Below are positions 37,755-48,113 of a stretch of 64,000 nucleotides of DNA, piece by piece. The stretch lies in assembly GCF_964199755.1 (NCBI RefSeq), contig NC_133901.1, forward strand, positions 22,105,583 through 22,169,582, given 5' to 3'. The position numbers were made by a program, and so were the translations under genes. The notes below the pieces were generated by a model. The model made no database searches and had not been told where the DNA came from. It worked only from the letters and a program-made list of their open reading frames with translations. The stretch is from Larus michahellis (lineage: Eukaryota > Chordata > Aves > Charadriiformes > Laridae). Every line of letters starts with the position of its first letter. Within the stretch, counting starts at the first letter, position 1.

Positions 37755-39309
37755 CCGTAAAATACCACAGTACGATTTATTAAAAAGTCCAAAATTTCAT
37801 GGAGCTTATGAAAACATGGGGGGGGGGGGTTGTAATTGTCCAGTGAAATAAGCATCCTGTTCAGCTTTCTGCAGGTTTCGGTCCCTGAATCGGAGGGTAC
37901 ATGAGCATCACTTCCAGGGCAACACCAGCTGTGAGACCACAGAGCAGGGACTGCCCTATTCCCACCTGAAGCTCCTCAGACCAACTTCCCGAAGCTCGAG
38001 CCGCCATCCAGCAGTGGCACAGCTCTCCAGCCCCACTGGGCTGCAGAGCCCACCAGCAGCTGAGGGGTGGCGTTGGACGTTCCCGGGTAAGGCGGCTGTG
38101 GCTGTGCAGGGTGGGCTGTGTTCAGCTGGCACACCTACAAGCGCTGAACACCCATAAAATTGTGCAGAACCCCCCCACAGGAAGGCCCTGCTGCTGCCCA
38201 TCACCCTCTGCCTCTCCATCGCCTGTCAAACGAGTTACGTGAAGAGGCGGCAATGAGAAGGCACTCTCCAAACAAATCCACACTTTTGTGTACAGCAGAG
38301 TTCAGATATATTTACGGAGAAAATACCTCTTTGCTTCTGCTGTTTGGAAGGTACGTACGATCAGACTTGGCTTTCTTTCTAATAATCTCATTCCTCTGTC
38401 ATGCCCTTCCCATCTCATTCCCTTTGAGATTCACTTCATCCTACTTGAGAAAAGAAAGCTGCTGATCAAGACAGGAGCTATTCCATCATCTGTTGCTGAA
38501 ACATTACTTCGTTTCTCCTGTCCTTTTTACTCTCCAGCATCCAGCATTTCCCTCCAAGACTATCAACTTCTCTTGTCTTCTGGATAATTCAAACCCAATT
38601 AGGATTGCCTGCTGATAGCTGCACGCTGGTCTAACAAAGCCTGGCCTGTTGCTGGGTTTGTTTTGTCAAGTGTCACACAAATAAGCAACAGCAGGGCTCA
38701 CCGGAGCATAAACAGCTCAAACTATTCTCCCCAAGTGTTTGCTTTTCGCATGTACTGTGCTAATTTGGGGAAAAAGTCTCTCTAGAAACTTTTTTCTTAA
38801 AAAGTAGTTTAAAAGAATATTCTCACATGTCACATCTTGCATAAGACTGACAACACGGACAGCTTCTAAGTACCAACAACAGGGGGAGCGAGAAGGAACC
38901 CAGAGGAAAATCGGCATTACCCCTGTGACCGTGCCACTGCCTTGTGCCGATACATCCCAGTGAGGGATGACAAGTCCCAGCAGCTAGGGACATCCTGCTG
39001 CTTTCTAACCCCACCTGAGCATGTCACTGGCTATTATTTTAACATCTTAAAACAGCCCTAGGAGTCATATGGCTTATCCCCATTCATTGCACAAGAATCC
39101 TCCAATCTATTCTGCACTAAAAAAAAAAAACCCAAACAACTTTCTGTAAATACAGCGTTAATTTTTCCTGCTTTGCCCTCAGCCTCCTTTAGCATCACTC
39201 CGTGAAAAGCGTAAGCATCGGTGGCCACAATACGAAGAGGCACAATACACCCAAAAGCGCTCCGCTGTCGTTTGGAAGTGATGAGTCCAACTGGCATGTT
39301 TGTTTTCAG
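37755..39309 (-). other. Candidate FAM124B 3' UTR
   Basis: The stretch from the FAM124B stop codon to the first good AATAAA signal on the minus strand (37781–37776) is about 1.5 kb. It contains no repeat element and no coding frame. A 12-base G-run (C-run in the transcript) at 37818–37829 lies about 35 nt before the signal. No closer canonical AATAAA was seen, but a variant signal could end the transcript earlier. Confidence 0.4.
37776..37781 (-). terminator. Candidate FAM124B poly(A) signal AATAAA
   Basis: TTTATT on the plus strand reads AATAAA on the transcribed minus strand. It is the nearest canonical hexamer downstream of the FAM124B stop that I found. Cleavage 15–30 nt further on would fall at about 37,750–37,760. 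Hexamers occur by chance about every few kb, so confidence is modest. Confidence 0.35.
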
Positions 39310-39945
39310 TCATATAAAGAACTCCTCCTCCTCCTCCTCCTGGGCTCTGCCTGTGGGGCTGGCCCGCAGCGTTTGCTCCTGGCAGCCTGAAGCTCTTCGT
39401 CCCGCTCCTTTGCTCCTTTGGGGGGCAGCGAGCGGGATCGGGGTCCTGTCCCGGGAGGACGCGGCGCTGCCGGCCACGTCTGCAGGTGCTCGCGGCTGGA
39501 GGAGGCTGCTCCGCAGGTCCCTGGAGAAGCGGTTCAGGGGGCAGAGGCCGCTTGCAGGATTCGCCACGGCAAGCCCGGTGTCGACGTTGGTCTCCGCTGC
39601 CTGCCGATGAAGGCGGCTCTCCCGCAGAGAAGCCTGCAGCTTGCTGCTCGCCTGCCTGCGGAGGGAGGCGGCATCCCACCACCACCGGGGTGATGGACCA
39701 CTGTGAGAAGGGCAGAAGTGCCTGTGGAGGTCACCACTGGCTTCCTCAGGAATATGGGCTTTGCTTTGGTCAGATTTTGGTTTAGCTTTCGTGGCTCTGA
39801 CGTCCTGGTTTCTCCACCCAGAATTATCCCGCTTTACAGGGAAAGGGATTGGGACAGAGTCCTGCAGGATTTTTTCATTGTCTGCATCATTATGCTGATG
39901 GGAAAGCCCAACATTTGTTTCATGGGGCTTGGAGCTGTCTTGAAC
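39310..39945 (-). CDS. FAM124B: FAM124B, second and last coding exon (residues 250–460)
   Basis: The exon follows an acceptor 'ttttcttcaacag' on the minus strand and opens in phase 0 with Val-Gln, so the exon 1–exon 2 join reads ILLQ|VQ, as I recall for mammalian FAM124B. It encodes 211 residues and a TGA stop at 39312–39310. The tail ends in six Glu then Phe-Phe-Ile. The acidic run plus FFI terminus is shared with the paralogue FAM124A. The middle is Ser/Arg/Pro/Ala-rich, probably disordered and fast-evolving, with GC-rich DNA at 39.4–39.7 kb. With exon 1 the total is 460 residues against about 455 in human, so the gene is complete. The N-terminal Pfam FAM124 domain is on exon 1. Confidence 0.9.
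   Translation of the reverse strand, partial: VQDSSKPHETNVGLSHQHNDADNEKILQDSVPIPFPVKRDNSGWRNQDVRATKAKPKSDQSKAHIPEEASGDLHRHFCPSHSGPSPRWWWDAASLRRQASSKLQASLRESRLHRQAAETNVDTGLAVANPASGLCPLNRFSRDLRSSLLQPRAPADVAGSAASSRDRTPIPLAAPQRSKGAGRRASGCQEQTLRASPTGRAQEEEEEEFFI
39322..39339 (-). repeat. (GAG)6 trinucleotide repeat in the FAM124B coding region
   Basis: Six CTC triplets on the plus strand encode six consecutive Glu residues four codons before the stop. Pure GAG codon use makes the tract slippage-prone, so Glu number may vary between individuals or species without frame loss. An acidic run at this position is a family feature of FAM124 proteins. Confidence 0.9.
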
Positions 39946-42911
39946 CTGTTGAAGAAAATTTGGAGAGAACCTCATTAACATATCGTTCTAGGTTGACCAA
40001 GTGACGATGCTCTCACCCAGCCTCGCTGTGCTGAAATCTCCTGCAGCACGCCTCTAGAGAAGGGCACAGGAGTCTCACAAGCCTGAGCGATGGCAGATGA
40101 AACGCAATGCAGGTAATCTGATGGAGAAAAAACAATCCCAGCTTCCCATACAAAATGCTAGGTTGTGAGTTGACTGTAACCCAGGGTCTCATTGCTGTGA
40201 CAGACAGCACCGAGTTAGCATCCGTTCAGTGCCTGACGGCCGTCTAAAAGCACACAAAATCTTAAGAATTATTCCAAACAAAACGGAGAACATTGTTATG
40301 CACGGTGCAGTTCACGTCCCAGAGCTGGACCATGATGCCTGTCCCTCACCTGCAGCACACAACAGAGTACCATGGAGCTGGGAATGCTCAGAAACGGAGA
40401 AGGATAATTGCAAGCAGAGTAAAGGAACAATCATGTATGCTGGGAATTTTAACCCTGGGGAAAAAAAAAAAAAACAACACAGTTTAGGAGGGAGAGAATA
40501 AAAGGCTAAAGACACCATGAACCGCCTGGAGAAACAGATAGATATTGTCCATTCCCTGCCATTTGCAAGGCAAGAAGCAGAAGCCATCAAATGAAGCCAG
40601 CTGGGGCCAGTTTCAATTAAAGGAAGGTGTCAGTAGACCTGGGGAAGTCCCTGCCAAAGTACGTTGGGGATGCAAAGAGTTCACACAGACGCAGGGTGAG
40701 ACTAGATAAAGGCTTGGAAAGGGAAGAGTCACTGCAAGTTGCCTCAGCTGTCTGCGGGAAACCCCGGAGTTTAAAAGGGGCAGCTCAGGGGTGTATTGGT
40801 AGGGTTTAACACAGGCACTTGTCCTCTCGCTGTTCCTGCCAAGGCAGCCACCTATGGCCAGCCACGGACAGACAGCTGCAGCTGAAACCCAGTGCAGACA
40901 AAAAAACCTGAATCACCACGTAGTATCTATCAAGCTCTTCCGCGTCTCTTTGGGATTTTCCACACTGTGGTGCTCGTGGGCAAGTTTCAGAGGGCTCTCA
41001 GGACTACTGCACACCCACACCAGATTTGCTGCAGGTGACCTAAGCACAGCACACACAAATAGCTGTGCCTGTCCCAAAACCTTCTTGGAGGCATCAGATC
41101 TACTGGAGCTCCTTCACGTCTGCAAATCCTGACCGGTTGTTTTTGGAAAGAAACTTGCTTAGGAAGCTCTGGATCAAACAGCGTTCTTTTGATGGCTGGG
41201 CAACACATGGGCCAGCACAGGGCATACCCACCAGACCAGCAAGGCCAACAGGACAAGGACCTGCTGAGCACATCCCATTTGCTCCTGTGGAACATGCCAC
41301 CCCCGGAGACACCAGCCCAGAGAAAGGCACCCGCCTCATCAGTCCTCTGCAAGACCAGAGGCATGTTTCACGTCTTTATTTACCAAACAGCACATGGAGG
41401 CCATCCTACTCTCCTACTTGCGTGTTAAGACTAAACTTGTAAAATCTGAGCAACAGAGATCTCCTGTAAACACTCAGAGAAAGGACATGGAATAGAACAG
41501 TAATTAGTGAGCAACTTCAGCAAAAAAAGGACAGGATGTAGTTTATTTACTTCTTTATCAAACTAGGTGGCTTGGGTTATCTCTTCCCCAATAAAACCAT
41601 GAAAAGGGATCTTGCAGGCTAGAGGGGAGTGACAACTCCACGTGGGTGGCAATCCACGAGCAGACCCTTGGATTTGGTTTGCAATAAAGCGGAAAGTTGG
41701 GGGGAGGAGGGGTAGAATAAATCATTTGCAGATACTTGGAATAAAGATTTACAGTATGAACTGAAGAGGTGCGAAACAAAGCGCTGCGTGCCAGACTGTC
41801 AGCGTGCTGCGTGGAGCACCGCCACAAGGTACACATCGAGTTCAAGCGGACTCCAGCTTCCTGCACCAGGAGCAGAGTGCAGCACGGCTACACCACCAAA
41901 AAAACTTCTGAATTTCCTGCCAGTGAATTCATGAGCGTCTATCAGCTTAAAACCTTGTATCTACAGCAGGAAGAACCAGAGAGTAGCTTAAGAAGGGACC
42001 TCCGGAGGTCACCTGGCCCAGTCCCCTGCCCCAGGCAGGACCAACTTCAAAGCCACGTGAAGATGCTGAGAGTCTTGTCCGGTCCAAGTGGTGGCAAACC
42101 AGTTTACAAAGTGAGGAGTACATAAAGGCTGCCCTGAGGATTAGTGTTCAGAGTAGCATAAAAATAGGCTGTACAGAATAATTAAGCTGATTTATAGCAA
42201 ATGAGCTCTGGAAGGAAAAGAAAAAACACGGGATGGGCAAATTATTTGAATATGCAGACTACAAGAAAAAAAAATAATCAGAGGTGGGAGAAAGAACACG
42301 GAGCTAAACTGTGTTGGGGGAAAAAAAAGCACACTGAGCTCAACTGCCCTCCTGCTCACATGTCGAATTCCCACTATGTATCATCTCAGCACGGGCTGTT
42401 TTGTCATTTTTTATTTATTTGTATTCATACAACCTCTGCACCGCACACTCGAACAGAAAAGGCAGAGGTTTCCTATGACACATTTCTTTAGCGCTTTTGC
42501 CCAACTGCAACTCACTCAAGAGCTCCCAAAAACCTGTGTCAGGCAATGTTGTATCAACACTATACTTGTAAGTATATTCAAAAACATTTATCATGTAATG
42601 ACTTATCAGAAAAAGAATAGGCTGCTACAATCGTTTGGTTCAGGCAGGGAAGGGAAGATGTTAACCTAGCCTGCTCAAAAGAGCATTAATACTTTCAATT
42701 TCAGGCAAGCAGTAAAGATGTTAACAATAGAAAAACATTCCAAGGATCGATGGCATCACAGCACTGGCTGATACCGATTACTGCATTCAAAATTCAAAAG
42801 AAAACACGAACAAGCAAAAATCTTAATTTCCCATTTTTAAGAGAGTCCTGCTTTCCTTGAAAAAAAAATAAATAATAGAAAACCTCCTCTCGGAGCACGG
42901 CACACACGTAC
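39946..42911 (-). other. FAM124B intron between coding exons
   Basis: The 2,966-bp intron has a GT donor at 42911–42910 ('cttcag|gtacgt') and an AG acceptor at 39947–39946 ('ttcaacag|gttcaa'). It joins codons in phase 0. It holds a degraded antisense CR1 near 41,985–42,060 and an A-run at 40,461–40,474. I see no alternative coding exon in it. Human FAM124B has a much longer intron, fitting avian compaction. Confidence 0.85.
41985..42060 (-). mobile_element. Degraded CR1 fragment, antisense
   Basis: The phrase 'aagggacctccggaggtcac' followed by 'ctggcccagtcccctgcccc' matches the CR1 3' region in antisense ('gggacctctggaggtcatctagtccaacccc'). The terminal ATTCTATG repeats are missing and substitutions are frequent, so this is an old, eroded copy inside the FAM124B intron. 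Confidence 0.65.
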
Positions 42912-43640
42912 CTGAAGCAGAATTGTATTTCCTTCGTAGTCTTGCGTTTGCCACCTGGTGCTACTGATGGGAAAACAGGGGTTGGGCAGGAGAGGCACCA
43001 GCTGCCCGATTTCTTGCACCTTGAACTGCAGGGCTGACGACCCCCTCGGCTCAGCAGCCACCCCGATGGGCAGCTGCTTCAAGCAGAGCTGCACGGCAAC
43101 GCTTTGGGTCGCGTACAGCACAAAGACGCAGAAGTTGCTCTTCTGCAGAGTCGCTTCTTTCTGCAGGATCATCTCATACAGTCTCACCGCGTCCTCGTAG
43201 TTATCGAAACCGCAGTAGAGGGTGACGCGCAGGATTTCGGGGCCACAGTGTACCCGCCTGATGCCCCACACAGGCAGCTGGTCCTCCAGGCCATAGAAGT
43301 CCTGGTGAGCTGGGGCATAGGGGTGGCTTTGGCCATTGACAATCTGGGCACACTGGTAGCGCCAGGGCGGACGCTGGAATTGCTCATGGACCTGGAAAAT
43401 CCGTTCTTCTCCCAAGTCCTCGTGTAAAAAAAGGAGAACAGATATTCCAGGGAAGCAGCAGCTTCTCTTACGATATCTCTCATAGTATTTCAATGGAGTA
43501 AGTCGCTCAGACACCAGGAAAAGGCGAATGTCCAGGCAGATCCACTCTAAAAGCCGATCCAGAGTTTGCTGCAGAAGCAATGAGTGTCCCGAATTGGCGA
43601 GAAGATGCACAGTCATCAGAGAGTCTGTTCCCTCATCCAT
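42912..43640 (-). CDS. FAM124B: FAM124B, first coding exon (residues 1–249)
   Basis: This exon encodes the FAM124 domain (a family related to glyoxalase/VOC folds). Recognised family stretches include 'MTVHLLANSGHSLLLQ' near residue 10, 'ILRVTLYCGFDNYEDAVRLY', 'EATLQKSNFCVFVLYAT' and 'LVPLLPNPCFPISSTRWQTQ'. I chose the ATG at 43640 because mammalian FAM124B starts at the equivalent Met-Asp-Glu and its context (GCAATGG) has G at -3 and +4. The frame stays open upstream to the acceptor 'ttttgtcag' at 43652, so an upstream coding exon is formally possible. The exon ends in phase 0 at CAG|gtacgt. FAM124B has been reported as a nuclear component of CHD7/CHD8 complexes; its biochemical activity is unknown to me. 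Confidence 0.95.
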
Positions 43641-43879
43641 TGCAAAGGCTCCTGACAAAAAATAAAAATAGACAAATTGGTGCCTTCCCTCTCCTTCTCC
43701 TACTGCTGGAGCCTCAGTAACACGAGGGGTGTGTAACTGTAGGACTTTGACAGAATGAATTCAATCTTCTACAGGCTTTGCAATAGGCCTGATGAAATAT
43801 GCACATAAGCACAGTAAATGTACACGAGGAGGCGGGCGAACAGTGACAAGGCATTCTGTGACCGGTGCCAGGTCACTTG

Positions 43880-43964
43880 CATAGAATCATAGAATGTGTT
43901 GCGTTGGGTGAATGGAAGGGACCTTTAAAGGTCATCTAGTCCAACCCCCCTGCAGTCAGCAGGG
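43880..43964 (-). mobile_element. CR1 3' terminal fragment, antisense
   Basis: The 'catagaatcatagaatgtgt' end and 'ggtcatctagtccaaccccc' mark an antisense CR1 tail of only about 85 bp, the same subfamily as the copies at 6299 and 8354. A short extra segment ('cgttgggtgaa') sits after 'gtgttg', probably a small local duplication. Confidence 0.9.
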
Positions 43965-45086
43965 GAAGTCACAGCAGAGCTCAGCTGAAGGCTCATGTTC
44001 CAACTCCAAGCCTTGAGCTCTGGGCACTGCATGCATGCGACCAACGACGTGTCCAGAAACACCTCCGAGCCCTACCGGTCCTGTCCCTCACAGCCCAGGG
44101 CAGCCGAGGCGAAGAGCCCTGAAACACAAAGGCAGTGATTCTCCGAGATGAGATGATGTTGTCAGTGCACTTGCCTGTCAGCAGTGGAGACGGACGCGCC
44201 GGCTCTGGCCGAGTCCCACTGGCGCACACCTCGGTGGGATCGCTGCCTTTTGTGAAGGCGATGCGGCACTCGTGTTTGAGAACCTCAGCATATTTTCTTG
44301 TAGTCAGCAGGCTGGCTTTAGCTCGGTGTAAAAAGCGTGTGATCTTTGCGAGTCACACCCTTCTGGGGCATAGAGATAAGCTATTCTTTAAAAACAAGGA
44401 AGGAAAACAGACTAACAAAAGAAAAAAACCACCCATGTGAACACAACAGATAACAATAAGGGCTGATATGAATCAGCTTCAGGAAAGAGGAGCTTTGGGA
44501 AAAAACCTCAACTCCTAGTTACGCACTTCACAACACAGGTAGCTCAGGTCCTGGGTTATTATACATAGTCCATAAAAGCTGGGTTCCAGGCTTCCTCCTT
44601 TCCCTGCCCTGTTTGCCTCTTTCTTCCCCCTTTTTTTTTTTTAATGCTGAGATACCCATGTAATCAGCACCCTTAATGAAACTTTTTTTTTTTTCCTTGC
44701 TCCTTGAGTTTACATATTGGTACTTAATTTAGCTTACTGTGTAGACTACAATAGGAATGCTGAAAATACACCTCTTTCCAGGCCTCTTCTACTGTCTAGA
44801 AAATAAATCACACTGTCCCTTCACCTCCTTATTTTGCCAACTCAGGAGCAACACACACAAGTCAAGCCCACCCCCACTTTCTATACAGAACTGCGCCCAC
44901 TGCAGCCAGTATTTCAATCAAAACTGGGGCCTCTGATGATGTATCCAGCTCCATCTAATTAAGAGCAACGCATCTCTCCGCTGACATACCAATTTCCCCC
45001 TCAAACAGCCAAACACACAGAGCTGTGGTTCACTGTGCAGAAATCTCAGCATTAATAAGAGTCTGTTACTCAAAACTCTGAACTAA

Positions 45087-45117
45087 TTTTTTTTTTACTT
45101 TTTTTTTTTTTTTTTTT
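45087..45117 (+). repeat. Poly(T) tract
   Basis: T10, ACT, then about T19. On the transcribed strand of FAM124B this is a long A-run. A 16-base A-run lies 126 bp away at 45244–45259 in the opposite sense, so the two could pair in single-stranded form. Confidence 0.9.
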
Positions 45118-45243
45118 AAATACAACCCTAGCTTTATATTCAACTGAGCAAAATCTCCAAGGTCTTCAGCTACAAGTAGCAGTGACTGGGTTTCCTTTAT
45201 GTAGGAGATCACACTCACTGGTAGAAATACACATTCATGCTTT

Positions 45244-45259
45244 AAAAAAAAAAAAAAAA
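45244..45259 (+). repeat. Poly(A) tract
   Basis: Sixteen consecutive A within AT-rich intronic sequence, with no SINE or LINE body attached upstream, so it is a simple homopolymer rather than a retroposon tail. Confidence 0.9.
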
Positions 45260-47089
45260 TAATCACACTCACACCAATGTACAGTAAAAATAAAAAGGCT
45301 GACTAGAAAATGAGGGAAGAAATGAATTTGCACTGATAGAGGCAAACCCACCCGCAACACTTCGAGCAAGTAACAACCACCGTTGGGAGGGAGACAAAAA
45401 AAAAAATGCAGCCTTCGGACAATTGCAGGAAGAGCGGGAAGAGAAGAGCGCAAGTGCTCCAAACATTATGGGGCTCTAGATGAGCTCTGAACAACACCGT
45501 TGTACTAAAATATGGAAGAGGAAACGATTCATCATCTCTTTGCTAGAGGGCAGGGGCAAGCAGTCAGCTGCCTTCCTGCATGCGTGGAAAAGGGGAATTT
45601 TGCCTGTACAGGAAACCACTGAAACTCAGAAAAGTCCATGGGGTGTCCCCTCCCCTCCCATGCACGGGTTCACCCCGACCTGGGCTCACCCTGCCTGTGC
45701 TCATCCCTCCCCGCGTGACCACCCCCTTGTCTGCTCCTGCACCGCAGTCCCGGTGCCTGCCCTCCATCTCCCCTTCTCCCACGGAGCAGAGGACCCCCCC
45801 GGCACTCCTCCACCCACAAAATGTTCATTCTCACGGCGCAAAGAGGGAGCAAGCGCTGGTTTCCTTGGGCATCCCACCCATCACTGCAGGCTGGCGCAGC
45901 TCTCAGACCCCATCCCCACTCGAATCGCATCAGCCCAGCTGTTCAAAATCCTGGGGGGGCAGCAGCATCACATTTCAAGGGTCACCAGGTTTTACCACAG
46001 CCAAGAAACTGAGCCTACACACAAAAAGGGCCAAATCCTGAACCCTCCCACCATGCCATGTTTCCTCCGCGAGCAGCGCGCTTGCTGGGGTTGACGGGGA
46101 AGCGCTCTCACTTGTGAGCTCTATCTGATGTAGCCTGCCAGTTTTAGGCCTGGTTCTTGGACCCATAAGCTCTCCAGCAGCACCAGGTCAGGGGTACCCA
46201 CCACTCCTACCACCAGGAGCATGAGATGAACTGAACACCAGCCTTTGCTGAACCTCCTGCGGGGGGCAGCCCCACCACCCACCCTGGCTAAGCACCCTCC
46301 AGCAGCGGAGCACCCTGCTCCTCTTGCCCTGTGCTTTGACATCTAAATGTCCATGGGAAAGGGCTCAAATGCGGGCTCCCCAACCTCGGACAAGGGTATT
46401 CTCATGCCGTCACTTTGTCTCTGATCGCTTGCCCCCCCAGACCTCGGGGTAAAGCCAGGATGCCATGACCCCCCTGCCGCAGCCGGGTGAGTTTAGACCT
46501 CCTCATCTGCGGCTTTTCTCAGAGGCACCAAGAAGGTCTCGGGTGGGACAGGGATGACTGCCATCAGAAAAAAGCGTTGGCTTCTGCTGGACCTTGTAAG
46601 AAAAGGAAAGTGCTGGTTTCACTCCGATCCCTGAGCTTAATGAGTCCTTGCCTTCCTCTCTGCTCCCCCTGCCCCCAGCTTTCCAGTCTGGCTGCCAAAC
46701 GGAAAAGCACATTATTCATAGTGACCTGCCGAACACGCCAAGAAAGATTTCTTTAAGAGATTAGAAAAATAGCAGTCCAATCTTATGTGAAAAGTCACTC
46801 TGCTGAGGAAAGGGGGGGGTGGGAAATAAATATTGATATGGTACTCAAAAAATATATTGGAGCCCCATTCCCACACGGTAGTGACTGGCAACACAGCAGG
46901 ACGTAGAGCGGGCTGCTGGGGGAGTCCAGCGCTGGGCAAGAACAGGTCAAATAGGAGGATTTGTATCTACCACCGATATACACACTCTATAAAATATAGC
47001 CCTGCATAAAATAAACTCCAAACGTAAGCAACTAACAAACTCTTCATTGTGTCAAGCCTCAGAGAATACTGTCTGCTATACGTTTAACA

Positions 47090-47400
47090 TCTTACAGTGG
47101 AAAGCCACAGCAAAATAATTAAAAATTCCTTTTCATAATGAATTCTTAAGATGTGCCTAGTCCTCTGCGGCGCTCAGAGCCCTTCGCTCCAGCTGACACC
47201 AACAAGACTGATGATGCATCACAGGATTTAATAACTTCATAGTAATATCTGTAAGGAAGTTACTTTGTAAGGATTTAGGTTTTTTATACTAGCACATAAT
47301 TAACTTCAGAGAGACTGGGTGTCAATTACCTAAGCATCTCGGGAGCAGGCCTCATTTAATACATGCAACGTCTTGGGCTTACTAACTTTTTAAAAGACAT
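47090..47400. promoter_or_regulatory. Candidate conserved non-coding element near the FAM124B promoter
   Basis: Unique AT-rich sequence with many homeodomain-like words ('caaaataattaaaaattcct', 'ctagcacataattaacttca', 'gtcaattacctaagcatctc') and an AP-1/CRE-like 'tgatgcatca' near 47212. No repeat or reading frame is evident. It lies 0.5–0.8 kb inside the proposed FAM124B 5' intron, a common place for intronic enhancers. Inferred only. Confidence 0.3.
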
Positions 47401-47808
47401 TTTTTTGGTTTATGCCAATCTTAAGCTCTGCCTATAACAAGGACAAAAGTACTAAATTAACCTGTGAGATGACAATTATCTACAGCATAGACAGAACTGA
47501 GACAAAGATCAGGATTAAGGTCTTACTTGAATGCAATAAGCTTTTCAAAGAGGTCGTCTCTTGCTCCAAACCTTGTGACTCCAATTCATCATCGCTTCGG
47601 AGGAAAGCACAACCCCAATGACCAAAAGAGCAAAAAACCATCTAACCTCCTGCGTTTATGTAAGCAGGCTTCTGTCCCAAATGGTTCTTGTTTCTTCTTG
47701 TTAACCAGCTAACAAAGAGTAGGAATCCAGCAAGGGTCTGTCACCGGAGGCAGAGAGCGCTCCACCACACACAGTGAGGCAGGATCCACGCACATACACG
47801 CGCATTAA

Positions 47809-47847
47809 CAAAAAGGAAAAAAAAAGAAAAAAAAAGAAAAGAAGAAA
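47809..47847 (+). repeat. A-rich low-complexity (A)nG tract
   Basis: A-runs of 4–9 interrupted by single or double G form an almost pure purine stretch just downstream (in transcript direction) of the proposed FAM124B 5' exon. Confidence 0.85.
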
Positions 47848-47911
47848 ACCCAAATACGGTCGGAAAGAGGAGAGGGCGGGGAAGCTCGCTGCGGGCTGCC
47901 GCCTGCCTTAC

Positions 47912-48060
47912 CTCGCGGAGCTCCCAGGAGGGCTGACCCTCGGCGGCTGCCGGGAGCCACGGCTCCCCGCCGGCAGCAGCGTCGGCACAGCCGGCTGCAA
48001 CTCCTCCCATGGACGGGACACAGCCACCCGAGACTCCCACCCTGAGAAACACTATGCTGG
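47912..48060 (-). other. Candidate FAM124B 5' exon in a small CpG island
   Basis: On the minus strand a GC- and CpG-rich segment (47.86–48.01 kb) ends at a strong donor 'ccgcgag|gtaagg' (exon end 47912). It is correctly oriented and placed to splice to the acceptor at 43652 before the FAM124B start codon. The upstream edge is not visible; an octamer-type ATTTGCAT lies at 48113–48106. An ATG at 48010 opens a frame through the donor that, after splicing to 43651, would run over the FAM124B start in another frame and stop. If transcription starts above 48010, FAM124B would therefore carry an overlapping uORF. Confidence 0.45.
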
Positions 48061-48105
48061 GAGATGCACAGACAAGGTAGGGTTTCAAGACTCCCGGGAG
48101 ATAAA

Positions 48106-48113
48106 ATGCAAAT
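48106..48113 (-). promoter_or_regulatory. Octamer motif ATTTGCAT
   Basis: A perfect POU-factor octamer (atgcaaat on plus, ATTTGCAT on minus) about 100 bp above the GC-rich candidate first exon of FAM124B, followed on the minus strand by an AT-rich 'tttatctc'. An octamer at -50 to -100 is a known promoter arrangement. The transcription start here is not proven. Confidence 0.35.

Larger units (their letters stand above)
43652..47911 (-). other. Probable FAM124B 5' intron
   Basis: The acceptor ('ttttttgtcag|gagcctttgc') at 43652 is 11 nt before the FAM124B start codon. The best upstream donor is 'cgcgag|gtaagg' at 47911, in a CpG-rich segment. The resulting intron is about 4.26 kb. It contains a CR1 fragment (43880–43964) only about 230 nt from the acceptor and long T- and A-runs at 45.09–45.26 kb. 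The acceptor is firm; its pairing with this donor is inferred. Confidence 0.55.

Noticed and set aside
1-39309. Search for SERPINE2 or other neighbouring exons
   Set aside because: Expected nearby from human gene order, but no serpin motif or splice-bounded frame was recognised.
42837-42911. Read-through of the FAM124B exon 1 frame to a stop at 42837
   Set aside because: The sequence after CAG at 42912 is a GT donor and the read-through peptide has no family similarity; it is the start of the intron.
43641-43658. Upstream in-frame TTG start of the FAM124B frame
   Set aside because: It lies across the splice acceptor, so those codons are intronic. The conserved ATG is at 43640.
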